A stretch of DNA of 64,000 nt from Pteria penguin (lineage: Eukaryota; Mollusca; Bivalvia; Pterioida; Pteriidae), in NCBI GenBank assembly GCA_035048485.1, contig CM068584.1:62664420-62728419 (forward strand), in the 5' to 3' direction. Of this stretch, positions 47,286 through 60,470 are shown piece by piece. A model generated the notes under the pieces. The model was not told the origin of the DNA. It did not search any database and worked only from the letters and a program-made list of their open reading frames with translations. Positions within the stretch are counted from its first letter, which is position 1, and every line of letters begins with the position of its first letter. The translations under genes and the position numbers were made by a program.

Positions 47286-48740
47286 GTAGTGAGGCCCATC
47301 GCAAATGACTAAGTTCAAATTAATCAAAATGCGTTGTTTGCAATGTTCGCATCAATAATTTATCGGGAAATATTTTTAACATGTAAATCAAAATCATATC
47401 ATTAGAATATTCATTGTGTTTTCTTCTCATTTCTTAAATTTCATCTCATTTGGAGTAGAAATAAAGAAATTAGGGCAATTTGAAAATAGCTAAAATCATT
47501 AAAATATCTAACCATACCGCGGCGGTACAGCGAGATGTTTATTTTGCCTTATAATTGACGGCGCGCTTAGAATCAATGAGTATATAAGCGGTATGTTCAC
47601 TGGCGTTGTTCGAAGTCACGGTTGTATCAAATCCAGTGAAGTGAGGTTTTTCAGGTAGATACGTCCATTACCTGTAAATAGCTGATCGCCGAAGCGAAAA
47701 AGATGTGCGATGCGGGCACACATAAGTTTTTTAAGTATATAATTTTCAGTTTTTAATTTATTTCTGCCGGCCCATAATATGCGATAAGTATGTTTCCCCC
47801 GTTTCATTTGATACCATTTTTATGAAAATATACCTAGAAATGACTACAAACATTTGAAAATAAAAAGATAGCGTCTTCCTCATTGTCAAAACAACGGTCC
47901 GCCATATTGCTTTCACGAGTCATTTGATTACATCGATATACATAGTAAACAATCGATATACCTGTAATTGGCACTCGAAAACGTATGTTTTTCAGTACAG
48001 CTCGCATGAAAAAACCAGCGACAGCGTTGACACTTCGTCATGTGCAATCAGATGGCCAGTCCCGAGACGAATTCTATAATATCTTTAATAGTTGACTTCC
48101 TAATCAAGTTGCAATATTTTCAATATACCTAGGGTATATCGGGGTAACGTCGTCTAGGGCAATCACCTGTCACCTGTGCGGCTAAATTATTACGTAATAT
48201 CACCTCAACCGGCTGTTTGACCCAGCAAATATCAACCTTCATTTCGTACATTTTAACAGCTTTCAAGATATTAATTAACGATCTTAACAAACTGGGTATT
48301 CATATTAATGAAAGACAAGGACTAATTATCAGGTTTCCTGTTAATTGTGAAGGATTGTCATGAAGGAGACATAAAGAACAGGAATTGAAATCAACCAAAC
48401 TTTACGACAATTTGTATTTATGAAGAGTTTATATTTGAGATTTTAACACTTTTAATAAAAGTTTTTATGTTTTTAAAATAATGAATATAATACATATAGT
48501 AGATTAATATATAAAAAAAGCTATACTATGATAAATTAAAGGTGTGTGGTATTTTTCACATTTTTTAAAAAGAGTTATCCGCCCCTGATTTAGGTAAAAA
48601 TGTTTTTGCTTATACAGAGCTTATTTTTTGTCATACAATCTAAATTCCTTCAAATATTCTTCTAAGTATTCATTTTTAATACGTTTTTACATTATTATGA
48701 ATCCTTATACGAATTTTTAGAAAAATGACCTTGGACATTT
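47286..48740 (+). repeat. Tandem duplication, copy 2 (~1.45 kb)
   Basis: Second copy, adjoining copy 1 without spacer. It matches 45,193-45,914 at 47,286-48,003, then resumes at about 48,152 with the sequence of 46,668-47,285. It diverges into unrelated sequence after 'gaccttggacatttgg'. Confidence 0.85.
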
Positions 48741-48744
48741 GGAC

Positions 48745-49300
48745 TTCGTCATTTTCATCAAAGTAAAAAAGCATTCTGAGTCAAGTTTAAGAGATTATAT
48801 TTGAGAAGATAAGACTTACAACCAATGTTTTTATCTTTTTTCGTAATATCTGTAGTACATAAAGTAGATTAATATAAATAAATCACAAATTTTATGCATA
48901 ACTGATTAAGTTATACACTCATAAAACTGCGAGGTTGTGCATTTTCATTTGCTTGAAAAAGGTGTGAAAATGCAATATTGTCCATTTTCAAATCCTCATA
49001 TCTTGTAAAGTACTTAAGATAAACCGATGAAATTTTCAGAGTTTGTTGACTATAAAATATGCTTTGTAACTTACTTATTTTTTGGTATATTGTGGTACAA
49101 GTAAATTATTTATAGGTATCTAAAAAGTGTATCTCATGTGTTTTTAAGGAAAGGTTTTGGGCCTCCCTATCAAATGCCATATTGTTAAAAAAAAAACAGC
49201 CTCATACAGTTCCGAAAATGTCAAAAATTCAACGCAGTTTTGTATCGAATACAAACCCCCTCCGTTTCCCTACAACAATTATCAGATGACACACACGATG
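48745..49300. other. Non-coding stretch
   Basis: No gene, repeat family or regulatory element recognised. AT-rich with short homopolymers. Confidence 0.4.
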
Positions 49301-49309
49301 AAGAAAAAT

Positions 49310-51090
49310 TTATAAAGCAAAATTCTGCACGAACAATTCTGGTTTGCGCTTTTAAAAATGACAGGTATCACGCATATTCATAATGATAGATACGATAACA
49401 AAACCTTTTCATATCATGAATCGAGTTTCTCAAAGGGGCGGATGTTGTAGGTTTTTTTTTCAATGTTCTGGTATTGTGTGTATATATGCGTGTTTCAATG
49501 CGGCGGATCTGAAGCCCTCTCAGCCTCAATCAATAAGATAAAGCATATGGAAAGATGAATATTTGAAGTGAAATGCTTTATAGAAGCGGGAATCTACTTG
49601 CTTACTTTCACCCCGTTTTTAATCAATTGCAAAATTGTATAGTGTGTCCAAGCGTGGAATATTACCAACATGAGCTGGTCTTGCTGGTTATTTGCCTATT
49701 AAATTTTGAAAGAGACTTTGTAAACAGTATTCCCGATGCGTTTATTTCACTAGTAACCAATTCTCATAGGACTATAAAGCAGATGAAGCAATGTTTAATT
49801 AGTCATAATGAAATCACTTTTGCTCCAAAGAGTAGAAGAGAAGCATCAGATGTTAGGGATTAGAAAGTGAAAAGTGGAATAATCTCTACATGGAAAAAGT
49901 ATCTATAGAACATAAATTGAATTGTAAATACCGACTTACCTAATATTGTAAATCACATCAAATTACGTCAAATAATGTAATTTCACGTATATATATCTGT
50001 AGACATTACTGATTCTGGATTTATTCAATTATGCAGAGAAATACGAAAGCATGATAAATTAATTCAGAAATAGAACAGAAATAAATAACTTTTATCAATC
50101 GTCCATTATTTGATACTATTTTATATTTCAGAAGACTAAACATCTTCGATTTCTTTACTAGAATAGAAAAGAGTCGAAACACCCATTCTCCCTTATTTTT
50201 AGAAAGTACCTGGCTCTATGCCTGGTGACTGTAAACATGAAAACATTAACGATGGTGTCAGCAATAGGGTTGGAATTTCATGTTATTTTATTTGTTCTGC
50301 ATTTCTGAAGACTCGACCCTTCCATTTGTTTCCTAAAACTTAATTTAAAAGGGATCGAAATCTACATCATTCCCAACTTTCTAAAAGAATGCACATATGC
50401 TTTTATCGAATATAAGACAAGATGTGTCAATCAATAGGCTCATTAAAGATTACAATCTTGATTTCAATGAGTGAAAGTCTCATGAAATGCATACATATAT
50501 ATCTAAGTATCAAGAGAAGAAAATGTATGGTCAAATGTGAAATTAAATATCATCATTAAAATAGAGAGCATTAAATTATTCTTCACTTCCAGTGCAATAA
50601 GTGTATATCCCTTATTTCCGTATCATAACAAACATTATAAAGCACTTTGTGGGTTTGGTCTGTATAAGAATTTGCAATAATTGTTTAGAAGGTAAACACG
50701 TTGACGATTTATTTCTAACCCTGTAGCATTACTATATGATAAGTAGATACTCTCTTGTTCATAGCTAATGCACGAGCCGCGTATCTGTTTACCTTTAAAA
50801 TTACCTTGTCATACAAATATGTCGCATAACTATATACCTTTTTCTCATATATTTTACAATATATTGCAAGTACCTTTTACTAGGCTTCTGATCACCTTTC
50901 CAACATTATAATGTACACATTAAAAGGTAAAAGGATGAGGGGAAAACGAAAATTATCATAATAAAGGATTTTCTTATACAATTTCCCCGAGCTCTAGAAA
51001 ACGTTCGGAAGAGAAGCGAGATAATTCACAGGAATGTGATCTATCTAAAACGATGAAGAGGGTCACAATAGCCTCTCCCCTTTGTTAAAA
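49310..51090 (+). repeat. Old duplicated segment, copy B
   Basis: Diverged collinear relative of 39,600-41,330, with landmarks as listed there. The open frame at 49,573-49,863 (96 codons) has no counterpart in copy A and no recognisable similarity. Confidence 0.55.
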
Positions 51091-51149
51091 TATGGTCAAT
51101 ATTACATAAAAATGATAAAAAGTCAGAGTACTTGTTGAAACAAATGGGT

Positions 51150-51655
51150 GGGGGAGTTAACTAGGACGCTGATGATACCATTGACGTATGCAGGAGCGGG
51201 AGTTGTTACTATGGCACTGATGCCATTGATGTATGCCAGGGGACGGGGGTTACTATGACACTGATGATATCATTGACGTATGAAGGGGCGGGGTTGTGAC
51301 GCTAACGATACCATTGACGTATACATGGGTGCTGTTACTATGACACTGATAGTACAATTAACGTATGCAAGAGGAGGTGGGGTGTTACTATGACAATGAT
51401 GATACCATTGATGTGTACAGAGGTAGCGGGTTTGTTACTATGGCACTGATGATGCCATTGACGTATGCCAGGGGAGTGGGGTTACTACGACACTGATATC
51501 ATTGACGTATGCAGGGGGCGGGGTGGTGACGCTGATGTACCATTGACGTATACTGTGGTGTTGTTACTATGATTGATGATACCATTGACGTATGCAAGGG
51601 GGGAGGGTGGTTGTCACTATGATACTGATGATACCATTGAGGGATGCAAAAAGGG
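51150..51655 (+). repeat. ~50-bp minisatellite, copy 1
   Basis: About ten imperfect repeats of 'ctatgacactgatgatacc' and 'attgacgtatgcaggggcgg'. The repeats differ from each other in length and sequence. The short frame on the minus strand (51,499-51,720) is repeat-derived. Confidence 0.85.
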
Positions 51656-52749
51656 GGATAATATGGTTTCAATATTACCATTCCTTGATACTTCGTAAAT
51701 TGACACAATTCCAGTTCCATTTAAAATGTTGGACTTAAAATGAAATCATCATACCCCATCCGTCACACGGACAGACACACATCATAATAATCCAAGCCAA
51801 ACTCGTATTTCCAGACAGGCTATGGTGAATAAATGAAAGTTATTATGCCATTAGCATTATCCAACCAAATATTAAATGCAAATATGTAATGAGAAATACA
51901 CAGGGGCCGTGTTTTGGGTTTTTTTTTTTCAAGTCTTCATTATAGCTCACCGTTTCAAAGAAAGTGATTGATAAGTGTATAAAACTGACCGCGATACACA
52001 TATACTGTGTTACGTAAAAAGCAAACCAGGTGTACAATAAAGCAACAGTAAACTAGTTATCATTTCCTTTTATCTATCAAAAAATAAATGTAAGTAAGAC
52101 CATTTCTGTTTCTGCGGGGATATTATAAAATTAATTACGTAATGCGGATTACATTGTACCTGTTCTTTAGAAGGCAAAGAAAGGAAACTCTTTCCTTTTT
52201 ATATTCATTGGCATTGACTTGTTCATTATTCATTTAAAATTGTATATTACATGAGTAAAGACTAGACAGACAAAGAAATTGGAGAGAAATAACATAATTA
52301 ATTCAACCTTTTTCATGCGCTATATTAAATTATGAAACGGGACGAGGTGATACGAAGGACAAGCTACAGTCTTTTATGTAAGAGAATGGGCCCTAAAATA
52401 TAGAACATTGGCCGCTTTCTTAATCCTGTAGTGACGTTAAAGCAATAATTTAATATTATGCCTTAAACCAACGAGAGAGATAAAAGTTTAGGAGGCAAAT
52501 GAAAAAGAACGAGAGAGAAAGGGGAAAAACAAATGTAGGACGGTAATATAATGTCAACAATTGTACTGTTCTTTTTACAATAATTTTACGGTCCTTTCTC
52601 CCGATTTTAAAGTCATTTTCGTTTATTTATCATGCTGTGATGATGTGCGTGGCTTTGATAAGTTTTCCTTTATGGTACTAAAGTTTATATGTCAGTTGTA
52701 AAAGACATTATAGAATAAACATAGAGGTGTAATACTATTAGGCATAGAA

Positions 52750-53160
52750 ATGCTACCACCGCTATCCTACTCCCACTACCTTATTACTACTACTGCCCGT
52801 ACAAGTACCTCTTCTTTCACAACAATTACTACTACACTATTATAACCAATACTCCTCGTATCTCGTCTACTTTTGTTCCTACATACTTGCACTGCTGCTT
52901 CAATATTACTAGTTCTACTACTACTACCAATATAACTAACACTATTCTACTGCTCCTAATTTTACTACCCGTAGCTGTATAACTACCACTACATCAACTG
53001 CTACTACTATTACTTCTGCCGCCAGTTTAATGTTTATTATAGTAAAACTACAACGAATACTCCTCACCCTTCTACTTTTCTTTCTCCAATTCCTCCTCCG
53101 ACTAACACTTCTTTTACCAACACGTCTCCTCATCCTCATAATTGTGGGCTTCTGGTTTAA
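52750..53160. repeat. CTA/ACT-rich imperfect trinucleotide tract, copy 1
   Basis: Strand-asymmetric, pyrimidine-plus-A sequence ('ctactactactgcc', 'ctactactaccaatat'). Open frames on either strand result from the biased composition. Mirrored at 60,045-60,470 in copy 2. Confidence 0.75.
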
Positions 53161-53598
53161 ATCATAATTCAAGGAACACTCTTACATAATTCTGTTTTAG
53201 AAGTCTAACTCCCCACATTAATCTATTATTACGTCAAAACTATAATCACCCTTTTATCCCTTCCATTTCTGGAAATGTGTCCTGATACTGTGACGATAAT
53301 AAGTATGTACTGAATCATGTAAGGAGACATGTCAACACACAAGATGTTTCATGATAAATTTCAAACAACATTAGCCCGATGACCTCATATTTCGAAACGG
53401 ATTATGATCGAAAGATGAAAGTAATAATGCATCTTTGAATTCATTCTCAAGTAACAATATTTAAAGTGAAGGGGGCTGTGTACGGCGGAATGTAAAATGT
53501 GATACCATCACTCCGAATGAAACAAGAAATGTGTTAATTCCGTGGCTTCCTTCCTTTAATATCCCATTGATTTCTTTTCTCTTTATGTATTATTCAAA

Positions 53599-53662
53599 CC
53601 GGTGTGGCCTAGTGGATAAGGTGCTGGACTCGTGATAGAGAGGTCAACTTGTATACCATCGC
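53599..53662 (+). mobile_element. tRNA-like head of a SINE remnant, copy 1
   Basis: 'ggtgtggcctagtggataag' carries a good Pol III A box (TGGCCTAGTGG at 53,605-53,615) followed by 'gtgctggactcgtgat', as in tRNA genes. The expected B box (GGTTCGANNCC) is missing ('aggtcaacttgtatacc'), and no acceptor stem closes. It is therefore a tRNA-derived SINE fragment and not a tRNA gene. Confidence 0.6.
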
Positions 53663-55179
53663 TTAACAATTACGATCATTACATTTTCTGCAGGGGTACA
53701 ATAAAGTGGATTACACTTTATTTATATCATTTACAAGACTAAGGAAGGTAACTCCTATTTACTTCATATACAGTTGAATTTTTTGTAAAATTTTCAGTGT
53801 TTATTTGACTATTATCGTATTTTATGTGCATGTCTTTGGTAATTTGTATCATACAGACTGGTCAGATGTACTTTGTCTTCTCTTTCATCATGAAATCTAT
53901 TTATTCTACGTTACTAAATCTTTTAAATGAATCCCAATTTAATTCTCAATTATTTTTCGGGGGAATAAGACTATTATTATTATCCAGTTACCCAAATACA
54001 GAACATTCTCTACTATCACAATCCTATTGTGGCATTAAAAGAATTAGGATACATATGTTTCTAGCAGCAAACCAGCAAAGAGAGAGAGAAAAAAAGAGAG
54101 ACAGAGGAGGAGGAGAAGATTTGGGAAACAAAGAATGAGAGAAATGGGGTAAAATACAAATGTATAAGAGTGATATTAGTTCCACACATTTACAGATTTT
54201 CCACATCATTTAAAAGCTTTTTCCATATTATACTACTTACACTTAGTAGCATCTACTTATGCCAATGTATGTTTTAGACATTCTCAAAAGTCACGGTGTT
54301 ACTTCCTTCACTTTCATTCCGTTGTGCTTTATGTGAACGACATATCTATGTGTAATACTGCAGTAAAGGCTCGTTTTAATTTATTTTACATATAAGGTTT
54401 AGTAAAATCAACAAAACAGATTTAAAAACTATATGCCAGAATCAACATATTGCGGACGCATTTGTCTTAGATCCTCTATGGTCATTTGGCGGTTCAACGA
54501 AAGTGACTTTTATGTACATCACAACGACTGTGATAAGCCCATTTTATTTTCCAGTAGCCTCACAACGTCTCACAGAAAGCCATATTAAAGCAGTTAACTT
54601 TTACTTCATATATAAGATGGAGTGGAATTAAAGTATGTGATACTTGGTCTTCAGTCAGCTCGGCCCATGCATTGGTCAACTCGATCCGCCGCTTAGCAAC
54701 ATCGAACACTGCGCTTTCTGCAGGGGCATCATAATACCAAATTCCACTACACTTTCTGCAGGGCATCATACTATCAAATACATAATGTGGCTTATGCTTT
54801 GTTCTAATCCTTTATAGGGGAATGAAACATGACTCTTTTTTGCTTCGTCATGTAAGAAACTAAATGTTTTATGTATAGGGATTAAGTTTTGCATTACTCT
54901 TTGGAACTGTACATTAATACATATTGGTTAATTAAAAGACAGAGGGGAGGAGGGATTTGGTTTGAGAGAAAATGGAAAAAGAATAAGAGAGAAGGTGGAA
55001 ATAAAAATGTATTAGAATAATATAATTTCAACACTTTTGCAGATTTTTTTCACCATTGTAGGTTCCTTTTTACTTTCTCTATTCGTGACCAGGATTCAGT
55101 TCTTCCTTGACTCAGGCTGAAATCAATGCTTCTTTTTTATACTGGGATGTTATTCAACATTGCAAGTGATGACCGTATT

Positions 55180-55364
55180 CAGTGGCGGACCCAGGACCTC
55201 CGAAAAAAAGAGGGAGGGGCACAAAAATTCAAGAGAATCAGCATAAGCTAAAATTTTCTGCCTAATTAGAAGCCAAATGTGGAGTTTTATTCGAGTGTTT
55301 CCAAACATATATGCCTTGTAAATGTTTTGCGAAAGGTGTCCCCCCCTCCCTAAATCCATCACTA
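55180..55364. mobile_element. CAGTGGCGG-type MITE, copy 1
   Basis: About 185 bp. Left end CAGTGGCGGACCCAGG; right end complements to TAGTGATGGATTTAGGG, so the outer inverted repeats match imperfectly (6 of the first 9). The interior has 'gggaggggcacaaaaattc' and 'ccccccctccc'. The terminus is typical of short non-autonomous hAT-like elements. No 8-bp target duplication found. Confidence 0.6.
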
Positions 55365-55559
55365 AAATTTCATAACCCATAACTCCTGTATGAAACGGGT
55401 AAATTAAGGTATTTATTTAGTAAATGAAAGGTTGCAGCTTCTAGTTCCACAGGTATGTTTTAGGAATCTCCTCTTGGCATGTAAAAATATTGTGACAGTA
55501 ACCATCACATGCATATTGGCTTGGGTATGACAACGTACTTCCTTAGTAATCATTTACGT

Positions 55560-55805
55560 TTATGACTAGTGAATGAGGTGCACGGCTTTGTATTTGAGTC
55601 CCGCACTGTACGCACAGGCGTGCTGTCTTTCTGATGACACAATTAAAACCGAGCTCCTGTGTGACGGTAGGCGTGGTACGTAAAAAACCCCTTCCGCATT
55701 GCTTAAGATGGGTCGATTGCAAAGGAATACATTTCTATGCAATGCATCAGGCAGATGCCGTCACGTGAAATAATAATCATATAAAACAATCATTAATCAA
55801 TCCAT
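55560..55805 (+). mobile_element. tRNA-derived SINE, copy 1
   Basis: The head has a degraded tRNA promoter (B-box-like 'tttgagtcccgcac'). The body contains the 'gacacaattaaaaccgag', 'gtgtgacggtaggcgtgg' and 'gtacgtaaaaaacccctt' segments characteristic of widespread mollusc tRNA SINEs. The tail has 'aacaatcattaatcaatcc'-like short repeats. No coding capacity. Confidence 0.65.
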
Positions 55806-57179
55806 TTTTATAGTAGGATGTATATTCAGTATTGGACAGATAATGATTCATTTAAGATGTTGTTGATATCATCTGTGTTCTGTGTGTAAATACCTTCAAG
55901 GCAAAAAATTCTGAGCTGAAACCATTCTAAAATTGGCGATGGGCTGGAGCAAAACTTGAAAGAGAAATACATGAGCGGTGGGATATGATAATTGATATTG
56001 TGATAGTTACCATCGCATAGGCTCAGCTATGACAACGATCTCCTTTTTATCAGTCTCCTCTGTAAATCTCTTAACCTTTTCCCATAGGTACAGCATTCCT
56101 TTACAGTAAGTAGAATATTAAATATTGGTCAATTATTGGCTCAATTATAGTGGTGAAGACCTGTAAGAAATTCTTTTTTGAAATCATTTCAACGGTGGAA
56201 AGAGAGAGGAGAGGGGGAGACTTGATCTCCGTTGTATACGTTGTAACGTGGTCAACAAACACATTCATTCTTTGTTTATCTTACAAGTGGTTTTTAGTAT
56301 AATTAACACAAACATTTACAAGCCACCTGCCAGGTTCAACATACTGAGGACATAATTTCCTTGGGTCCTTTGTGGTAATTTGGTAGTTCAACGGAATGAC
56401 TTTTAAGTGCATAACAGAAATTGTGATAGAGAAATATTTCCTAGAAAATGAATGAGAAATTCATACGTTTTCCTATGCCGCTATTTCTCCCTGAGTATTA
56501 AAAGACAGGATTTATAGTACCTTATTGTCTGCTGTTAAGTCAGCTAGGCCCATGGTTTGATCAGCTTGAACCATTGCCTAGGAATGAAGGCCATTAAGTT
56601 TTGTTGGGGCATTATAAATCAAATACACAATTAAGATTATACAAAGAAAGGTAACTCTTATCTCCTTAAGTGTAAACATTATATATTATATTGTAGTAAA
56701 TCTTTTAAATCAAACGGAATTAAGGTTTACATTATTCAAGGAACTTGTATTTTCCTTAAATTCTCTACAATAATTTCCAAATTAAACGAGAAATTGCCTT
56801 TCAGATAACTGACAGTGATACACATATACTTTGATAAAAAAACAAATGCACGTATCATGTATACGTTTTCGTTTGAATTAGCCTTATCAAATGTCGCATA
56901 GAGCGACTGTAAACTAATTTTGAATACTATAACAAATAGAATTTAGTTGAGAGTATGGTCTACTGGGTCATTGATCCGGCTGACCCATGTACTCGTAATG
57001 ATGGCAAATCTCAATATATAGAATATAACAGTATATAGATATAGATATATTTCCTGTAGTTATATTATAAAATCAAGTAAATAATTTGCGGTTCCAACAT
57101 AAATTTTTAATTATTTACAAGGGAAAAATAGGGCACCGCTAACAGGTTAATGATACGCCCGCATCATGTTTTAATATGG

Positions 57180-57425
57180 TCTACAAGCCACATCCTTTCA
57201 TATGACAACATCAAAAGTTTTGTTCCCACTATAGATATGAAGTAGAACCCCGGACAAGCTTTTCCGACCCCGCCCATTTTCCTCCAGCCCAGGGGCCTGA
57301 CCCCAACTTTGAAACCCACATGCACAACTACAAGCCACACCACTTCATGACAGCGTCAAAAGTTTTGTTCCCCCTTTAGTTAAAGAGAAGCCCGGACAAG
57401 CTTTTCGACTAGCCCATTTTCCCTA
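57180..57425 (+). repeat. Two copies of a ~150-bp repeat at the duplication junction
   Basis: Copies at about 57,180-57,296 and 57,330-57,422 share 'acaagccaca', 'tcaaaagttttgttccc', 'ggacaagcttttc' and 'cccattttcc'. They lie exactly where copy 1 of the segmental duplication ends and copy 2 begins. Confidence 0.65.
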
Positions 57426-57508
57426 CCCACAACAGCCTCTCCCCTTTGTTAAAATATGGTCAATATTAAATTAAAATGATAAAAAGTCAGAGTACATGTT
57501 GAAACAAA

Positions 57509-57887
57509 TGTTCTATTATTACTTTCGTTGCCGTGCCATTACGTCTTTTTTTAACTAATTCAAGTGTATATATCTGTCTCCGATATATGTGTCACAGGAA
57601 GTGCACAAGGATGGTATATATTTATTGAGACGAAGGAGAGGGGACGTCAAAAACACAAACTTACGCGACGCCTCCCTCCAACTGTCATACACCTTCAGAT
57701 GATACTATCTATCTATAAAATTGATGATTTTACAACTCTCCACTGAACCTATAATCCCTGGTCTCCGCTTTGGAACCTATTCAAATAAGACTAGTAATGT
57801 ATGTTCGCGTACTTTGTCTGAATTGAGCTGAGCTCTTTGTTATAATATCGGATGACTTATGACGTTCAACATACCACGGACATAAGA
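57509..57887. other. Insertion specific to duplication copy 2
   Basis: Sequence between 'gttgaaacaaatg' and 'gggtgggggagtt', which are contiguous in copy 1 at about 51,146. It has no inverted termini or target duplication that I can see, so it may equally be a deletion in copy 1. A 60-codon frame at 57,564 is unrecognised. Confidence 0.5.
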
Positions 57888-58770
57888 GGGTGGGGGAGTT
57901 AACTATGACGTTGATGACACCATTGACGTATGCAGGTGCGGAGGTTGTTGCTATGGCACTGATGCCATTGACGTATGCCAGGGGAGGGGGTTACTATGAC
58001 ATTGATATCATTGACGTATGCAGGTGCGGACTTGTGACGCTGACGATATCATTGACGTATACAGGGGTGCTGTTACTATGACACTGATAATACCATTGAC
58101 GTATGCAAGAGGAGGTGGGGTGTTACTATGACACTGATGATACCATTGATGTGTACAGGGGTAGCGGGGTCGTTACTATGACACTGATGATACCATTGAT
58201 GTGTACAGGGGTAGCGGGGCTGTTACTATGGTACTGATGATGCCATTGATGTGTACAGGGATACCGGGGTTGTTACTATGGCACTGATGATGCCATTGAT
58301 GTGTACAGGGGTAGCGGGGTTGTTACTATGGTACTGATGATGCCATTGATGTGTACAGGGGTAGCGGGATTGTTACTATGGCACTGATGATGCCATTGAT
58401 GTGTACAGGGGTAGCGGGGTTGTTACTATGGCACTGATGATGCCATTGATGTGTACAGGGGTAGCGGGATTGTTACTATGGCACTGATGATGCCATTGAT
58501 GTGTACAGGGGTAGCGGGGTTCTTACTATGGCACTGATGATGCCATTGATGTGTACAGGGGTAGCGGGGTTATTACTATGGCACTATGACGTATGCCAGG
58601 GGAGTGTGGTTACTACGACACTGATATCATTGACGTATGCAGGGGGCGGGGTTGTGACGCTGATGTACCATTGACGTATACTGTGGTGTTGTTACTATGA
58701 TTGATGATACCACTGACGTATGCAAGGGGGAAGGGTGGTTGTCACTACTGATGATACCATTGAGGGATGC
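57888..58770 (+). repeat. Expanded 50-bp minisatellite, copy 2
   Basis: The flanks resemble copy 1. The centre (about 58,115-58,590) is about nine nearly identical 50-bp units ('gatgccattgatgtgtacag' then 'gtagcggggttgttactatg'), while the outer units stay diverged. In copy 1 only one unit of this gtgtacag type is present (about 51,410), so a single unit type was amplified after the segmental duplication. Confidence 0.9.
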
Positions 58771-59257
58771 AAAAGGGGGATAATATGGTTTCAATATTAC
58801 CATTCTTTGATATTTTGTAAACTGACACAATTCCAGTTCCATTTAAAATGTTTGGGCTTAAAATGAAATCATCATACCCCATCCGTTACACGGACAGACA
58901 CACATCATTAATGATTCAAGACAAACTTGTATTTCCAGACAGGCTATGGTGAATAAATGAAAGTTATGCCATTAACATTATCCAACCAAATATTAAATGC
59001 AAATATGTTATGAGAAATACACAGGGCCCGTGTTTTTCGGGGTTTTTTTTTTTTTTTGTTTTTTTTTCAAGTCTTCATTATAGCTCACCGTTTCAAAGAA
59101 AGTGATGGATAAGTGTATAAAACTGACCGCGATACACATATAGTGTTACGTAAAAAGCAAACCAAACATTGAACAAGTCATGCGTACGTTTTCTTTAAGT
59201 AGCATCACCAGGTGTACAATAAAGCAACAGTAAACTAGTTATCATTTCCTTTTATCA

Positions 59258-59302
59258 AAAAAAAAAAAAAAAAATAAATAAATAAATAAAATAAATAAAA
59301 CA
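59258..59302. repeat. Poly-A with AATA repeats
   Basis: A run of about 18 A followed by 'aataaataaataaataaaat'. It looks like a retroelement tail or slippage; the ~70 bp after it ('gctcggctgttaaattggcc') are also absent from copy 1. Confidence 0.8.
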
Positions 59303-60044
59303 CGTATGGAATTAAAGCACGTGATCCTTTTTCAGCTCGGCTGTTAAATTGGCCAACTCTCTGCTTCGCTTAGTAAGTAAGACCATTTCTGTTTCTGCGG
59401 GGATAATATAAAATGAATTACGTAATGCGGATAACATTTTACTTGTTCTTTAGAAGGCAAAGGAAGGTAACTCTTTCCTTTTTATATGCATTGGCATTGA
59501 CTTGTTCATTATTCATTTAAAATTGTATATTAAATGAGTAAAGACTAGATAGACAAAGAAATTGGGGAGAAATAACATAATTAATTCAACCTTTCTCATG
59601 CGCTATATTAAATTTATGAAACGGGACGAGGTGATACGAAGGACAAGCTACAGTCTTTTATGTAAGAGAATGGGCCCTAAAATATAGAACATTGGCCGTT
59701 TTCTTAATCCTGTAGTGGCGTTAAAACAATAATTTAATATTATGCCTTAAAACAACGAGAGAGATAAAAGTTTAGGAGGCAAAAGAAAAAGAACGAGAAA
59801 AAAAGGGGACAAACAAATGTAGGAGGGTAATATAATGTCGATAACTGAACAGTCTTTTTATAATAATTTTACGGTCCTTCCTCCCCATTTTAAAGTCAAT
59901 TTCGTTCGTTTTATTTATCATATTGAGATGATGTGCGTGGCTTTGATAAGTTTTCCATTAGGGTACTAATGTTTATATGAGAATGATGTCAGTTGTAAAA
60001 TACTTTATCGATTAAACATAGAGGTGTAATACTATTAGGCATAG

Positions 60045-60470
60045 AAATGCTATTACCACCGCTATCCTACTCCCACTACCTTATTACTACTACTGCCTGT
60101 ACAAGTACCTCTTCTTCTTCCACAACAACAACTACTACTACACTAGTATAACCAATACCCCTCGTACCTCGTCTACTTTTGTTCCTACATACTTGCACTG
60201 CTGCTTCAATATTTCTAGTTCTACTACTACTACCAATACAACTAACACTATTCTACTGCTCCTAATTTTACTACCCGTTGTTGTATAACTACCACTACAT
60301 CAACTACTACTACTATTACTTCTGCCGCCAGTTTAATGTTTATTATAGTAATACTACAACAAATACTGCTCCCCCTTCTACTTTTCTTTCTCCAGTTCCT
60401 CCCCCTACTAACACTACTCTTACCAACACGTCTCCTCATCCTCCTAATTGTGAGCTTCTGGTTTAAATCA
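60045..60470. repeat. CTA/ACT-rich trinucleotide tract, copy 2
   Basis: Second copy of 52,750-53,160, with slightly more 'ctactacta' units. Confidence 0.75.

Larger units (their letters stand above)
51060..57425 (+). repeat. ~6.4-kb tandem segmental duplication, copy 1
   Basis: Collinear with 57,426-64,000 over its whole length, beginning with 'agcctctcccctttgttaaa'. Landmarks and offsets: minisatellite start 51,151/57,889; 'ggcatagaaatgcta' about 52,740/60,036; tRNA-like A box 53,601/60,901; MITE 55,180/62,345; SINE about 55,560/62,720; 'tttcagataactgacagtg' near 56,802 against the window end. Offsets of about 6.74 to 7.30 kb show local gains and losses. No gene recognised in either copy. 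Confidence 0.9.

Noticed and set aside
52942..53172. 76-codon minus-strand frames in the CTA-rich tracts (also 60,248-60,478)
   Set aside because: Trinucleotide-biased sequence keeps frames open; both copies contain the tract and neither shows gene structure.
53599..53662. tRNA gene (and 60,899-60,958)
   Set aside because: A box present, but no B box, anticodon arm or closing acceptor stem; read as a SINE remnant.
51150..58770. CTGATGA words in the minisatellite, considered as hammerhead ribozyme cores
   Set aside because: The GAAA core strand and pairing stems expected of a hammerhead are absent, and the 50-bp monomer is too short for the fold. No hammerhead core was found in the 3.5-kb units either.
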